Below are positions 24,683 through 35,422 of a DNA stretch of 64,000 nt, piece by piece. The notes beneath the pieces are model-generated. The model did not search any database and had not been told where the DNA came from. It saw only the letters and a program-made list of their open reading frames with translations. The position numbers and the translations under genes were made by a program. The stretch is from positions 1-64,000 of the forward strand of contig CAJMLL010000002.1 of assembly GCA_905214225.1 (NCBI GenBank). The letters are read 5' to 3'. The DNA comes from an uncultured bacterium. Its GTDB lineage: Bacteria; Bacillota; Clostridia; Peptostreptococcales; Anaerovoracaceae. The stretch's first letter is position 1, and each line of letters begins with the position of its first letter.

Positions 24683-27520
24683 ATGACTGAGAGGAAGAGA
24701 GTTGTGAAAGTCGAGAAGGCAAAAAGAACGAGCGGCGGGGGAAACAAAACTGCGCTTATCCTGCTGATCGTGATCGCAGTGATTGCGGTACTGTCCCTTC
24801 TGGTGAACTTCATTACAGACTGGATGTGGTTCTCGGAAATGGGATATGTCAGTGTATTCCTGAAGAAAATTACCACAGAACTGATCATCGGAGTTCCGCT
24901 GTTTGCTGTGCTGGTAATTCTGATCGATCTGTATCTGCACAGACTGAAAAAGAACTATTTTAATAAAATTGTATCGAATGAAGTGACCGATGAGAAGCGG
25001 CTGAGTGTGTATACCAGAATCGTCGTGGCGATTTTCTCACTCATCATCGCCGCCTACACGGCGACGCATCTGTGGTTCGGCTCACTGCAGTATACCTATG
25101 CGACAAAGGTCAAACTGAAAGATCCGGTTTTCCATCTGGATATTTCTTTTTACCTGTTCAAGCTGGACTTTCTGAAACAGCTGAATGACATTCTGATTGT
25201 GGTGATTCTGCTGATTATCCTGATGAGCATCATCTATTATGTCATTCTGCTTTCCGTCCACAGTCCGGAAGTTTTTGAGCGTGATTATACGGCAGGACAG
25301 CAGCAGAACAGTGGAAATGTATTCTATACATTTGCCAATGGCTTCATGAATGGAGGCCTCGGGCAGCAGCCGAAAAGAATGGACCGGAAAAACCTGTCCG
25401 GCCTGGTTTCCGTTGCATCCGGACAGCTCACCGTTCTCTGCGTCATCTTTTTCCTGATGCTGGGAATTGCCTTTTTCCTGCGTCAGTTTGATCTGCTGCA
25501 TTCCCATACCGGAGTCGTCTACGGAGCCGGATTTACAGATATCCACATCCGTCTCTGGGTGCTCCGGATTCTGATGGTGCTGTCGCTTATCGGAGCGGCT
25601 GCGGCCGTGCATTTTATTCACCGGCATCAGATGCGGAAAGTCCTGCGGGTTCCAGTGATCATGCTGATTGTCGCCCTTGCGGGAACGGGAGTCGCAGCAA
25701 TCGTGCAGAATCTGGTGGTTTCCCCGGATGAACTGAATAAGGAGACACCCTATCTGCAGAGAAATATCAAATACACACAGAATGCTTACGATTTAAAGAA
25801 TGTGCAGGTGAAGAAGTTCGCCGCGGATGAGAATCTGACTTCCGATGATATCAAGAATAACAGTCAGACCATCTCCAATATCAGAATCAACGACTATGAT
25901 CCTGTAAAGACCTTCTACAACCAGACACAGAGTATCCGGCAGTACTACACCTTCAATGATGTGGATGTTGACCGGTATAAACTGAATAATAAACTGACGC
26001 AGACTTATCTGTCTGTCCGTGAGATTGATGAAAGCAAGATCAGTGACACCTGGCTGAACCGTCATCTGAAATACACACATGGATACGGCTACACGATGTC
26101 GCAGGTCAATGCAGTTACTTCAAGCGGACAGCCGGACGTGGTCGTAAAGAATATTCCGCCGGAATCCAAGGTTTCCGGAATTTCAATCAAACAGCCGCGA
26201 GTATACTTCGGCGAGATGACGAATGACTATTCTCTGGTAAATACCAAAGAAGACGAGTTCGATTATCCGGATGGAACACGGAACCGCTACACGAAATATA
26301 AGGGGACGGCGGGAATCCGTCTGAATCCGTTCGCCAGACTGATGTTCGCCATCAGAGAAAAGAGTCTGAAGCTGCTGGTTTCCACCAATCTGACCAGCAA
26401 GTCCAGAATCATCATCTACAGAAACGTAGAAAATCGTGTAAAGAAGATCATGCCGTATCTGAAATATGAGAATGATCCTTACGCGGTAACGGCAAACGGA
26501 CGTCTGTACTGGATTATCGATGCTTATACGACCAGCACCAATTATCCGTATTCTGAGCCTTACAGCGGAACAACCGGAGCGAGCAACTACATCCGCAACT
26601 CCGTCAAGGTCGTTGTGGATGCCTACAATGGAACGGTCAGATTCTACGTCATGGATCAGAACGAGCCGATTGCAAAAACCTACCAGAAGATTTATCCGAA
26701 ACTCTTCCGGAACTATTCGGAGATGCCGGCAGAGCTGAAGCAGCACATCCGTTACCCGAATGACCTGTTCGAGATTCAGGCGAAAATCTACAGCCGCTAC
26801 CATATGAGCAATGTCCGGGTATTCTACCAGGATGAGGACCGCTGGTCCATTGCAGATGAGATTTACGGAACCAAACAGCAGCAGATGACGCCGAATTACT
26901 ATATTGTCAATCTGCCGGGAGAAAAGGATGCGGAATTTATAAATTCAATTCCGTTTACGCCGAAATCCAAGCAGAACATGACAGCGCTGATGATTGCCAG
27001 GAACGATGGAAAGAATTACGGAAAGATTCTTCTCTATGAGTTCCCGAAGAGCAAGACTGTCTACGGACCGATGCAGGTAGAAGCGCAGATAGACCAGAAC
27101 ACCGAGATTTCTCAGGACTTCTCCCTGTGGAGTTCGGCGGGGTCGCAGTACAGCAGAGGAAATCTCTTCGTCATTCCAATCAAGGATTCTCTGCTCTATG
27201 TAGAGCCGGTATACCTGGAGGCATCGAATTCAGCCATCCCGGAAGTCAAGCGGGTCATCGTCGTTTACGGCGACAAGATCGCCTATGAGAGCACCCTTGG
27301 CGATGCGCTTCAGGAACTGTTTGGCGACAACGGAGGCGCAGATACATCCAAGACCGTGAAGAGCGGCAAAGGAAAGAAGAGCAAGTCGCAGATGGACTAC
27401 ATCCGCGAGGCGCAGAAAGCCTATGACGCTGGCCAGAGCGCTCTGAAGGAAGGCGACTGGGCCGGATACGGCAAGCAGATGGATGCGCTGAAAGAAGCAT
27501 TGGATCACTTAAAGTCATAA
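24683..27520 (+). CDS. UPF0182-family membrane protein
   Basis: A 945-residue member of the UPF0182 (COG1615) family. Seven or so hydrophobic segments occupy the first 340 residues, and the rest is a large, probably extracytoplasmic domain with family features such as TPYLQRNIKYTQNAYDL, FARLMFAIREKSLKLLVS and LPGEKDAEFINSIPFTPKSKQNM. The end is a charged helical tail typical of the family (YIREAQKAYDAGQSALKEGDW). Function is unknown. The first ATG has a poor ribosome site; GTG seven codons later follows GAGGAAGAG and is an alternative start. Confidence 0.9.
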   Translation: MTERKRVVKVEKAKRTSGGGNKTALILLIVIAVIAVLSLLVNFITDWMWFSEMGYVSVFLKKITTELIIGVPLFAVLVILIDLYLHRLKKNYFNKIVSNEVTDEKRLSVYTRIVVAIFSLIIAAYTATHLWFGSLQYTYATKVKLKDPVFHLDISFYLFKLDFLKQLNDILIVVILLIILMSIIYYVILLSVHSPEVFERDYTAGQQQNSGNVFYTFANGFMNGGLGQQPKRMDRKNLSGLVSVASGQLTVLCVIFFLMLGIAFFLRQFDLLHSHTGVVYGAGFTDIHIRLWVLRILMVLSLIGAAAAVHFIHRHQMRKVLRVPVIMLIVALAGTGVAAIVQNLVVSPDELNKETPYLQRNIKYTQNAYDLKNVQVKKFAADENLTSDDIKNNSQTISNIRINDYDPVKTFYNQTQSIRQYYTFNDVDVDRYKLNNKLTQTYLSVREIDESKISDTWLNRHLKYTHGYGYTMSQVNAVTSSGQPDVVVKNIPPESKVSGISIKQPRVYFGEMTNDYSLVNTKEDEFDYPDGTRNRYTKYKGTAGIRLNPFARLMFAIREKSLKLLVSTNLTSKSRIIIYRNVENRVKKIMPYLKYENDPYAVTANGRLYWIIDAYTTSTNYPYSEPYSGTTGASNYIRNSVKVVVDAYNGTVRFYVMDQNEPIAKTYQKIYPKLFRNYSEMPAELKQHIRYPNDLFEIQAKIYSRYHMSNVRVFYQDEDRWSIADEIYGTKQQQMTPNYYIVNLPGEKDAEFINSIPFTPKSKQNMTALMIARNDGKNYGKILLYEFPKSKTVYGPMQVEAQIDQNTEISQDFSLWSSAGSQYSRGNLFVIPIKDSLLYVEPVYLEASNSAIPEVKRVIVVYGDKIAYESTLGDALQELFGDNGGADTSKTVKSGKGKKSKSQMDYIREAQKAYDAGQSALKEGDWAGYGKQMDALKEALDHLKS

Positions 27521-27539
27521 CGATGAATTTGGCTGTTCA

Positions 27540-27563
27540 CCCGCGGGGAAATTCCCCCGCGGG
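27540..27563 (+). terminator. GC-rich hairpin after the UPF0182 gene
   Basis: CCCGCGGGG and CCCCGCGGG pair around a five-base loop, 20 bases after the stop codon. There is no T-run, so it is either a non-canonical terminator or an mRNA-stabilising end. Confidence 0.5.
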
Positions 27564-27628
27564 ATGATATAAATCAGCATGGAAAAAATGTAACATACTG
27601 CTGTTTTGAGAACATTGGAGGAATACAG

Positions 27629-29551
27629 ATGTTTGCGTTTGATACAGAAAAAATGCTGTTCACGATTACCCCGGATCAGCATACGACAGAAAAGGTCACA
27701 GAAATTCTGCAGGCACATCCGGAAGTTGAATACGTGTCCATGGTCGGCATCGATATCGGCGGCCATGATACCGATGAGAAAATCCCGGTGAGTCTGTTCC
27801 TGAAGGATATGGATGACATGCTGGAGAACGGAGTGCAGACAGACGGATCCAGTGTTGTCCTGCCTAAGATTGCCGACCTCGGCAACGCGAAGGTCTGCAT
27901 CATTCCGGATAAATCCGTAAATTGGTATGTTGACTACAACTACCGGAACATCTGCCACAGTGTCGGAGATCTTCCGGTGGGAACGCTGCGGATTCCGTGC
28001 TTCCTGATCCACAATGATGATTTCTACTGCGGATCCCGCTCCATCCTGAAGAAAGCAGTCAGCTATTTCAAGCAGCAGGTTATGGAGGAAATCAAGGCGC
28101 ATCCTTATGTGCTGAACTATATTGACGGGGTAAACAGTCCGGATGACATCGATCACCTGACCATTACCAGCGCTACCGAGCTGGAGTTCTGGGTAAAGAC
28201 CCCGGACGACAAGGGTGACCGTGAGCAGCTGTTTACCGCTCAGGTACTGAAAGAACAGTACTGGAAGAGAACCTACGGAGATGTCCGTACCGCTCTGGAG
28301 GAAACGCTCCGCATCCTGGATCATTACGGATTCAAGATTGAGATGGGCCATAAGGAAGTCGGCGGTGTTAAGGCGCAGATGGGAAATACAGGACATTACG
28401 ATCATGTCATGGAGCAGCTGGAAATCGACTGGCGCTTCACCGATGCGCTTCAGGCAGCCGACAATGAGAATCAGATTAAATACGTTGTACGTGACATTTT
28501 CACCCAGCACGGACTGGATGTAACCTTTATGGCCAAACCGTTTGAAGGCGTTGCCGGAAGCGGAGAGCACACCCATATCGGACTTGCCGCCACCCTGAAG
28601 AACGGAAAGACCGTCAGCCTGTTTGCTCCTGCGGACATGAAGAAAGACTTCATGAGCCCGATCGGATTCGGCGCGCTTATGGGAATCCTGAAGAACTACG
28701 AGGTCCTCAACCCGTTCATCAGTGCTTCCAACGATGCACTGAATCGTCTGAAGCCTGGATACGAGGCTCCGGTCTGCATCGTCACATCCCTGGGAAAGAG
28801 TGTGGAAGAGCCGTCCAGAAACAGAACTGTTCTGGTTGGACTGATCCGCGATGCGAAGAAACCGCTGGCTACACGTTTTGAGCTCCGCGCACCGAACCCG
28901 AAGAGTAATACCTACCTGGTTCTGGCAGCCTCTTATCTGGCATGCATAGACGGAATTCATGCGGCTCTCGATCTTGAAAAGACACCGGATGAACTGGAGA
29001 AATCTTTGTCGAAATCCTACGGAGAAGAGGACTTCTATCTGGAGAAGAACCGTGAATACAGAAGTGAAGAGGATGTATTCGAGAACTTCACCGAGGAAGA
29101 ACGCAACCGCCTGTTCGGCAAGGCACCGGCAACGGTATGGCAGAATCTGAAGGCCTTCGATCTGTACCCGGACAAAATGAAGATTTACAAGAATAACGAC
29201 ATCTTCCCGGATCTGATCATCGAGTCCTACCGCGCAGCCATTCTGGCACAGTGGAAGACCGAGCTTCACGACAGGCTGATTCCGTCCGTCATGGAATATG
29301 TCCGCGGATGCAAGCGTCTGCATAATTATGACGATTTCACGGACTATGACGTGAAGAACTGGAATGAGATTGATGCGCTCCGTCATGAACTGGCGAAGGA
29401 CACGATCACCGATAAGGCGCTGCTGTCCAGAACCAAGCAGGCACTGGATGACGGTCTGTATGATGTCGCATCTGACCTGCAGCTGGAGGTCAAGGCAAAG
29501 AAGGAAAAACTTACCCAGCTGTATGAGAACTATAAGAAAAACCTTCTGTAG
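27629..29551 (+). CDS. Glutamine synthetase (long clostridial form)
   Basis: A 640-residue glutamine synthetase-type enzyme, which would join ammonia to glutamate with ATP. Catalytic-core motifs are visible: QTDGSSVVLP, TSATELEFW, GHKEVGGVKAQM, AGSGEHTHIGL (the usual GSGMHTH loop with Glu for Met) and ATRFELRAPNPKSNTYLVLAA. The length exceeds type I (about 450) and is below type III (about 700); the extra 150 C-terminal residues are helical and charged. No amt or glnR neighbours occur. GGAGG precedes the ATG. It could also be a gamma-glutamyl ligase-like relative, but residues of the ammonia and glutamate sites look retained. Confidence 0.88.
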   Translation: MFAFDTEKMLFTITPDQHTTEKVTEILQAHPEVEYVSMVGIDIGGHDTDEKIPVSLFLKDMDDMLENGVQTDGSSVVLPKIADLGNAKVCIIPDKSVNWYVDYNYRNICHSVGDLPVGTLRIPCFLIHNDDFYCGSRSILKKAVSYFKQQVMEEIKAHPYVLNYIDGVNSPDDIDHLTITSATELEFWVKTPDDKGDREQLFTAQVLKEQYWKRTYGDVRTALEETLRILDHYGFKIEMGHKEVGGVKAQMGNTGHYDHVMEQLEIDWRFTDALQAADNENQIKYVVRDIFTQHGLDVTFMAKPFEGVAGSGEHTHIGLAATLKNGKTVSLFAPADMKKDFMSPIGFGALMGILKNYEVLNPFISASNDALNRLKPGYEAPVCIVTSLGKSVEEPSRNRTVLVGLIRDAKKPLATRFELRAPNPKSNTYLVLAASYLACIDGIHAALDLEKTPDELEKSLSKSYGEEDFYLEKNREYRSEEDVFENFTEEERNRLFGKAPATVWQNLKAFDLYPDKMKIYKNNDIFPDLIIESYRAAILAQWKTELHDRLIPSVMEYVRGCKRLHNYDDFTDYDVKNWNEIDALRHELAKDTITDKALLSRTKQALDDGLYDVASDLQLEVKAKKEKLTQLYENYKKNLL

Positions 29552-29598
29552 TCTGCGTCACGCGCGGAGTGCGGATTGTTATATAAAGCTGCAGTTAA

Positions 29599-30900
<1,302 letters not shown>

Positions 30901-30934
30901 TAAAGGTCTCTGATTGATACAGAGAGGTAATATT

Positions 30935-32479
30935 TTGAAGACATTCCGCAGGATATTCAGTAAAGTATTCAGTCTGATTTTTAACCGGCTGACCATCGTA
31001 CTGGCGGCGATAGCCGTTCAGCTTACCTACTTTATCATGCTTATCCTGCGGCTTTCTGCATATGCGCACTGGGTCAACATCTCATTCCGTACACTTACCG
31101 TCCTGATGATTGCCTATATCATCTGGCAGGACAGAAATCCGGCCTATAAAATCGGCTGGATTGTGTTTATGGCGCTGTTCCCGGAAGTCGGTGCGGTCTT
31201 GTTCATCGTTTTTGGCGCAAGAATGCCGAGCCGGGGAATAAGGCGGCGTCTGGCCCGTCAGGAAGCCCTGCATAAGAATGACTTCCTGCAGGTCGAGCCG
31301 CTGGATATGCTCGGAGAAAACCGGGAGCGCAGTACGGCCCGCTATGTGGCGGAACACGGCGCTTACCCGCTGTGGGACCACACGATGAATAAATATTATC
31401 CGGTCGGGGAGAAGCTGTTCGATGATATGGTGGAAGATCTGAAGAAGGCAGAGCACTTCATTTTCATCGAATATTTCATTATCTCCAAAGGAACGCTCTG
31501 GGATGAGATATTTCAGATTCTGAAGGAAAAGGCATCGCAGGGTGTGGATATCCGCATCATTTACGATGACGTCGGATCTATGCACAAGCTTCCGCGTCAC
31601 TTCTCCCGTCAGCTTCAGGATGCAGGCATTCAGGTCATGGACTTTAACACCATGAAGCCAATCGTTTCTCTGGTATACAACAACAGGGACCACCGGAAAA
31701 TTATGGTAATCGACGGGTATATCGGATACAGCGGCGGCGTCAACATCTCCGATGAATACGCCAACCGCATCGTGCGTTTCGGACACTGGAAAGACACCGG
31801 CACAAGGATTGAAGGTGAGGCGGTGTGGAATTATACCGTCATGTTCCTGAACATGTGGCACGCTTTCCGTGGAACGGACGAGGACTACCGCGCATACGGC
31901 CCGCACACCTGGCATCCGGGAGAATTCCCGAACGATGGTGAAGTGCAGCCGTTTTCCGACAGTCCGCTGGACGATGAAAACGTCGGCGAGAACGTGTACT
32001 TTGAAATGCTGAATCAGGCGCAGGAATATGTTTACATCTTTACACCCTATCTGATTCTGGATAATGAGATGGAAACCGCTTTGAAACTCGCCGCCAAGCG
32101 CGGTATCGACGTCCGTCTGGTCATCCCGGGAATCCCGGACAAGCCGCTGGTCTATGCCATGTCACTGTCCTATGTCGGGCCGCTGATCAAGGCCGGCGTA
32201 AAAGTCTATAAATACACGCCGGGATTCATCCACGCAAAGAGCTTCCTCTGTGATGGTAAACTGGGTGCTGTAGGCACGATTAACATGGATTACCGCAGTT
32301 TTTTCCTTCATTTTGAGAACAGCACGATCCTGTATCATACCCAGTCCCTCGACACCCTCTACCGCGACTGCATTGACACCTTCCGCAGAAGTACACTGGT
32401 TACAGAGAAAGATCTGAAGAAACACCGCATCGGCGCCATGATCGGCTTCTTCATGCGCATTTTCACCCCGCTGTTCTAG
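30935..32479 (+). CDS. cls: Cardiolipin synthase
   Basis: A 514-residue phospholipase-D-superfamily enzyme that condenses two phosphatidylglycerols into cardiolipin at the membrane. Two N-terminal membrane helices are followed by the two HKD motifs, H-x-K-x4-D in DHRKIMVIDG (near residue 252) and IHAKSFLCDG (near 432). The TTG start is favoured by AGAGAGG seven bases upstream; another TTG seven codons earlier lacks this. It follows serS closely on the same strand and may be co-transcribed. Confidence 0.94.
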   Translation: MKTFRRIFSKVFSLIFNRLTIVLAAIAVQLTYFIMLILRLSAYAHWVNISFRTLTVLMIAYIIWQDRNPAYKIGWIVFMALFPEVGAVLFIVFGARMPSRGIRRRLARQEALHKNDFLQVEPLDMLGENRERSTARYVAEHGAYPLWDHTMNKYYPVGEKLFDDMVEDLKKAEHFIFIEYFIISKGTLWDEIFQILKEKASQGVDIRIIYDDVGSMHKLPRHFSRQLQDAGIQVMDFNTMKPIVSLVYNNRDHRKIMVIDGYIGYSGGVNISDEYANRIVRFGHWKDTGTRIEGEAVWNYTVMFLNMWHAFRGTDEDYRAYGPHTWHPGEFPNDGEVQPFSDSPLDDENVGENVYFEMLNQAQEYVYIFTPYLILDNEMETALKLAAKRGIDVRLVIPGIPDKPLVYAMSLSYVGPLIKAGVKVYKYTPGFIHAKSFLCDGKLGAVGTINMDYRSFFLHFENSTILYHTQSLDTLYRDCIDTFRRSTLVTEKDLKKHRIGAMIGFFMRIFTPLF

Positions 32480-32524
32480 CAGGGACAAAAACAACCCGGG
32501 AAACGGAAACGCAAGGAGAAAGAA

Positions 32525-34015
32525 ATGGATATTCCGAAAAACGAACATCTGCAGGACTATCTGCGCCGGCATGCAGAGAGCCGGCCGGTGCGTTTTCATA
32601 TGCCCGGCCACAAAGGCAGGCGGCTGTACGACCGCTTTGGATACCGGGATTTTCTTCAGGATTTCATTGATGAGGACATCACAGAAATTCCAGGCGCAGA
32701 TGACCTCTTTCAGCAGACTGGTGTGCTGAAGGATCTGTCGGAACGTTATCAGAAGCTGTACGGCTGCAGAAAATCATATCCCCTGGTCAACGGCAGCAGC
32801 TGCGGGCTGATCGCGGCCATCCTGGCTGCTGTGCCGCGGGGGGCAGAAATCCTGATCGCCCGGAACTGCCATAAGTCCGTGTTTAACGGAGCAGAGCTGG
32901 CCGGAGCAGAGCCGGCATACCTGTATCCGGAAATTGAGGAAAGCTTTGGTATAGCCGGAGAAGTCAGCCCTGACGAGGTCAGGGAAGGACTGAAGCAGCA
33001 TCCGGAGGCGGCGGCTGTCGTCGTTACGAGCCCGAATTATTACGGGATTCAGAGCAATATCCGCGAGATTGCAGAGATCGTGCATGAACACGATAAGGTC
33101 CTGATCGTCGACCAGGCACACGGTGCGCATCTGCCCTTCTTTCAGGCACTGAAAGACGATGGAGTGGACGTGGATTTCCGCTGTGAAAGCGCGGAAGAGC
33201 AGGGAGCCGATCTGGTGATTTCCAGTCTGCATAAGACCATGGCGTCATTCGGTCAGACTGCACTTCTCAATCTGTGCAGTGACCGGGTCTGCCCGGATGA
33301 TCTTCTGCAGGCGCTGCAGAAAACACAGACCAGCAGTCCGTCTTATCTGCTGATGGCTTCCATGGATATCAATGCAGATATTCTGGAAAAACACGGAGCA
33401 GAATGCATTCGTGACTGGAATGAGCAGATCCGCAGATTCTATAAAGAAGCCGGCAGAATCAGAGGTCTGGAAGTCATGCAGGAGCCGATGCAGGATCAGA
33501 CAAAATTAAACATCAGCATGCGGCAGCTGGGGCTGAACGGGATGCAGCTGCAGGATGAGCTGATCAGAAGAAAGATCTGGCCGGAACTTGCTTCCGGCGA
33601 TCTTGTCATGTGCCTGACCGGCATGGGATCTGTATGGGAAGATGAGGCAGCGCTTCTGGACGCACTGGAAGATATCTCTGACCAGCGGAAAATCACAGCG
33701 GCCGGGGGTACAGAGAGCTGTGCATTGAATAAAAAAGACTTAAATACACATAATGTATGCAAAAAAAAACAACACGCCAATTTGTTCCGTTTATCTAAAC
33801 GGAAGCATGGAAGCCGGCGGATAAAAGTGCCAATACATGAAGCGGAAGGAAAAGTCTGTGCGGCGCCTCTGATCCCGTATCCGCCTGGAATTCCAATGAT
33901 CTGCACGGGAGAAGTCTATACGGAAAGTGTCATAGATGCGATCGAAAAAATAAAAAAACGCGGAGAAGAAATCCAGGGACTGGATGCTGAAGCACATGTT
34001 TTTGTATTTCTTTAG
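32525..34015 (+). CDS. Orn/Lys/Arg decarboxylase-family PLP enzyme
   Basis: A 496-residue fold-type I PLP enzyme of the arginine/lysine/ornithine decarboxylase family (SpeA/YaaO-like short form without the N-terminal wing domain). FHMPGHKG is near residue 25, VNGSSCGLIA binds phosphate, VDQAHGAHLPF carries the PLP-binding Asp, and SSLHKTMASFGQTA holds the Schiff-base Lys. The C-terminal domain (PLIPYPPGIPMICTGE) is intact. Between them is an AT-rich linker with A9 and A6 runs that reads LNKKDLNTHNVCKKK. It probably makes a polyamine or agmatine, but substrate is not determined. AAGGAG precedes the ATG. Confidence 0.9.
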   Translation: MDIPKNEHLQDYLRRHAESRPVRFHMPGHKGRRLYDRFGYRDFLQDFIDEDITEIPGADDLFQQTGVLKDLSERYQKLYGCRKSYPLVNGSSCGLIAAILAAVPRGAEILIARNCHKSVFNGAELAGAEPAYLYPEIEESFGIAGEVSPDEVREGLKQHPEAAAVVVTSPNYYGIQSNIREIAEIVHEHDKVLIVDQAHGAHLPFFQALKDDGVDVDFRCESAEEQGADLVISSLHKTMASFGQTALLNLCSDRVCPDDLLQALQKTQTSSPSYLLMASMDINADILEKHGAECIRDWNEQIRRFYKEAGRIRGLEVMQEPMQDQTKLNISMRQLGLNGMQLQDELIRRKIWPELASGDLVMCLTGMGSVWEDEAALLDALEDISDQRKITAAGGTESCALNKKDLNTHNVCKKKQHANLFRLSKRKHGSRRIKVPIHEAEGKVCAAPLIPYPPGIPMICTGEVYTESVIDAIEKIKKRGEEIQGLDAEAHVFVFL

Positions 34016-34016
34016 A

Positions 34017-34045
34017 ATGACATTTGAAAGTTTCGGGTGTATACT
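34017..34045 (+). promoter_or_regulatory. rnf operon promoter
   Basis: ATGACA (five of six to the -35 consensus) and TATACT are 17 bases apart, 60 bases before the rnfC start codon. The -35 box touches the stop codon of the preceding decarboxylase gene. Confidence 0.72.
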
Positions 34046-34105
34046 GTAGACGTATGGTTATAAAGGAATAATTCTATATATTCAAGAAAGGAAGGTTTCA
34101 GAGAG

Positions 34106-35422
34106 ATGAGTTCATATGCAAAGCATTTGCATAGCATTAATGCTGGCCATTATAAGAACACGGCAGCATGTGAAACCGAAGTCATGCCTGTGCCGGACGT
34201 GGTAAAGATCCCACTGTCCCAGCACATCGGAAAACCTTGCGATCCCCTGGTAAAGAAGGGCGATGAAGTCAAGGTCGGACAGCTGATCGGTGATACAGAT
34301 GCATTTGTAAGTGCGCCAATTCACTCCAGCGTCTCCGGAACCGTAACGGGAATCGATAAGTACCGTTCGGCCAATGGAGGCTACGACACGCGTGTCGTTA
34401 TTGAAACAGACAAAAAGCAGACCCCTTGGGAAGGTATCAAAAAGCCGGAAATTACGGACTTCAAGAGCTTTATCAAGGCAGTCAGAGACAGCGGCCTTGC
34501 CGGAATGGGAGGAGCTTCCTTCCCGGCACATGTCAAGTTCAATCCTAAGAACCTGGATGAGGTTGATACGCTGATTGTCAATGGTGCAGAGTGCGAGCCG
34601 TTTATTACTTCAGACCACAGAACCATGCTGGAGGCACCGCAGGATGTTATCGACGGTGCACTGACCATCATGAAGTACATGGGAATGAAGCAGGGCTTCA
34701 TCGGCATCGAGGATAACAAGCAGGATGCCATCGCAAAGCTGAATAAGATGCTGAGCGAGCAGAATGTTGCCAACCTGAAGACATTCCCGCTGCAGGCTAA
34801 GTACCCTAAGGGAGCTGAGCGAGTACTGATCTATGAAGTTACAGGCAGAAGAGTGGATGCCGGCATGCTTCCTGCAGACGCAGGCGTAGTCGTATCCAAC
34901 GTTTCTTCCGTAGCGTTCCTGGGACAGTATTTCCGTGATGGAATGCCTCTGATCAAGAGAAGAGTAACGGTTGACGGAAACGCGGTTGCCCAGCCGAAGA
35001 ATGTCATGACTCTGTTTGGAACATCCGTCAGAGATCTGGTGAATTTCTGCGGCGGATATAAGAAACCGCCTAAGAAGATCATCATGGGCGGACCGATGAT
35101 GGGCCGTTCCACGATTTCCGATGAAGTTTCCATCATTAAGAATAACAACGCAATTCTCTGCTTCGACGCAGAGCAGGCTTATATTCCAGAAGAGACAGCA
35201 TGTATCAACTGTGGAAGATGCCACGCGGCATGCCCGTTCAACCTGGCCCCGATGAAGTTTGCGGATGCATACAAGCATAAGGACGTAGAAGCTCTGCAGG
35301 AGCTGCAGATTATGCAGTGCATGAACTGCGGCAGCTGCTCATTTGTATGTCCTGCACATCGTCCGCTCGCTTTCATGAATAACCTGGCCAAGGGTCTTGT
35401 AAAGGAGGCAGGGAAGAAATAA
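34106..35422 (+). CDS. rnfC: RNF complex subunit RnfC
   Basis: A 438-residue peripheral subunit of the ferredoxin:NAD+ oxidoreductase that pumps Na+ or H+. The N-terminal barrel-sandwich region (VVKIPLSQHIGKPCDPLV) and the Gly-rich NADH/FMN site (GLAGMGGASFPAHVK, NGAECEPF) are typical. Two [4Fe-4S] motifs follow near residues 365 (CINCGRCHAACPF) and 405 (CMNCGSCSFVCPAH). It is the first of six tightly packed genes with one- to thirteen-base gaps or overlaps. AGAAAGGAAGG precedes the ATG. Confidence 0.97.
   Translation: MSSYAKHLHSINAGHYKNTAACETEVMPVPDVVKIPLSQHIGKPCDPLVKKGDEVKVGQLIGDTDAFVSAPIHSSVSGTVTGIDKYRSANGGYDTRVVIETDKKQTPWEGIKKPEITDFKSFIKAVRDSGLAGMGGASFPAHVKFNPKNLDEVDTLIVNGAECEPFITSDHRTMLEAPQDVIDGALTIMKYMGMKQGFIGIEDNKQDAIAKLNKMLSEQNVANLKTFPLQAKYPKGAERVLIYEVTGRRVDAGMLPADAGVVVSNVSSVAFLGQYFRDGMPLIKRRVTVDGNAVAQPKNVMTLFGTSVRDLVNFCGGYKKPPKKIIMGGPMMGRSTISDEVSIIKNNNAILCFDAEQAYIPEETACINCGRCHAACPFNLAPMKFADAYKHKDVEALQELQIMQCMNCGSCSFVCPAHRPLAFMNNLAKGLVKEAGKK

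Noticed and set aside
27515..29386. A 623-codon open frame antisense to glutamine synthetase, and similar long antisense frames opposite fhs, glnS, adhE and the HPr-LDH gene (396 codons on plus at 3447)
   Set aside because: They lie entirely opposite well-supported genes, have no family motifs or suitable ribosome sites, and show the Cys/Leu/Gln-rich composition expected from reverse-complemented coding sequence.
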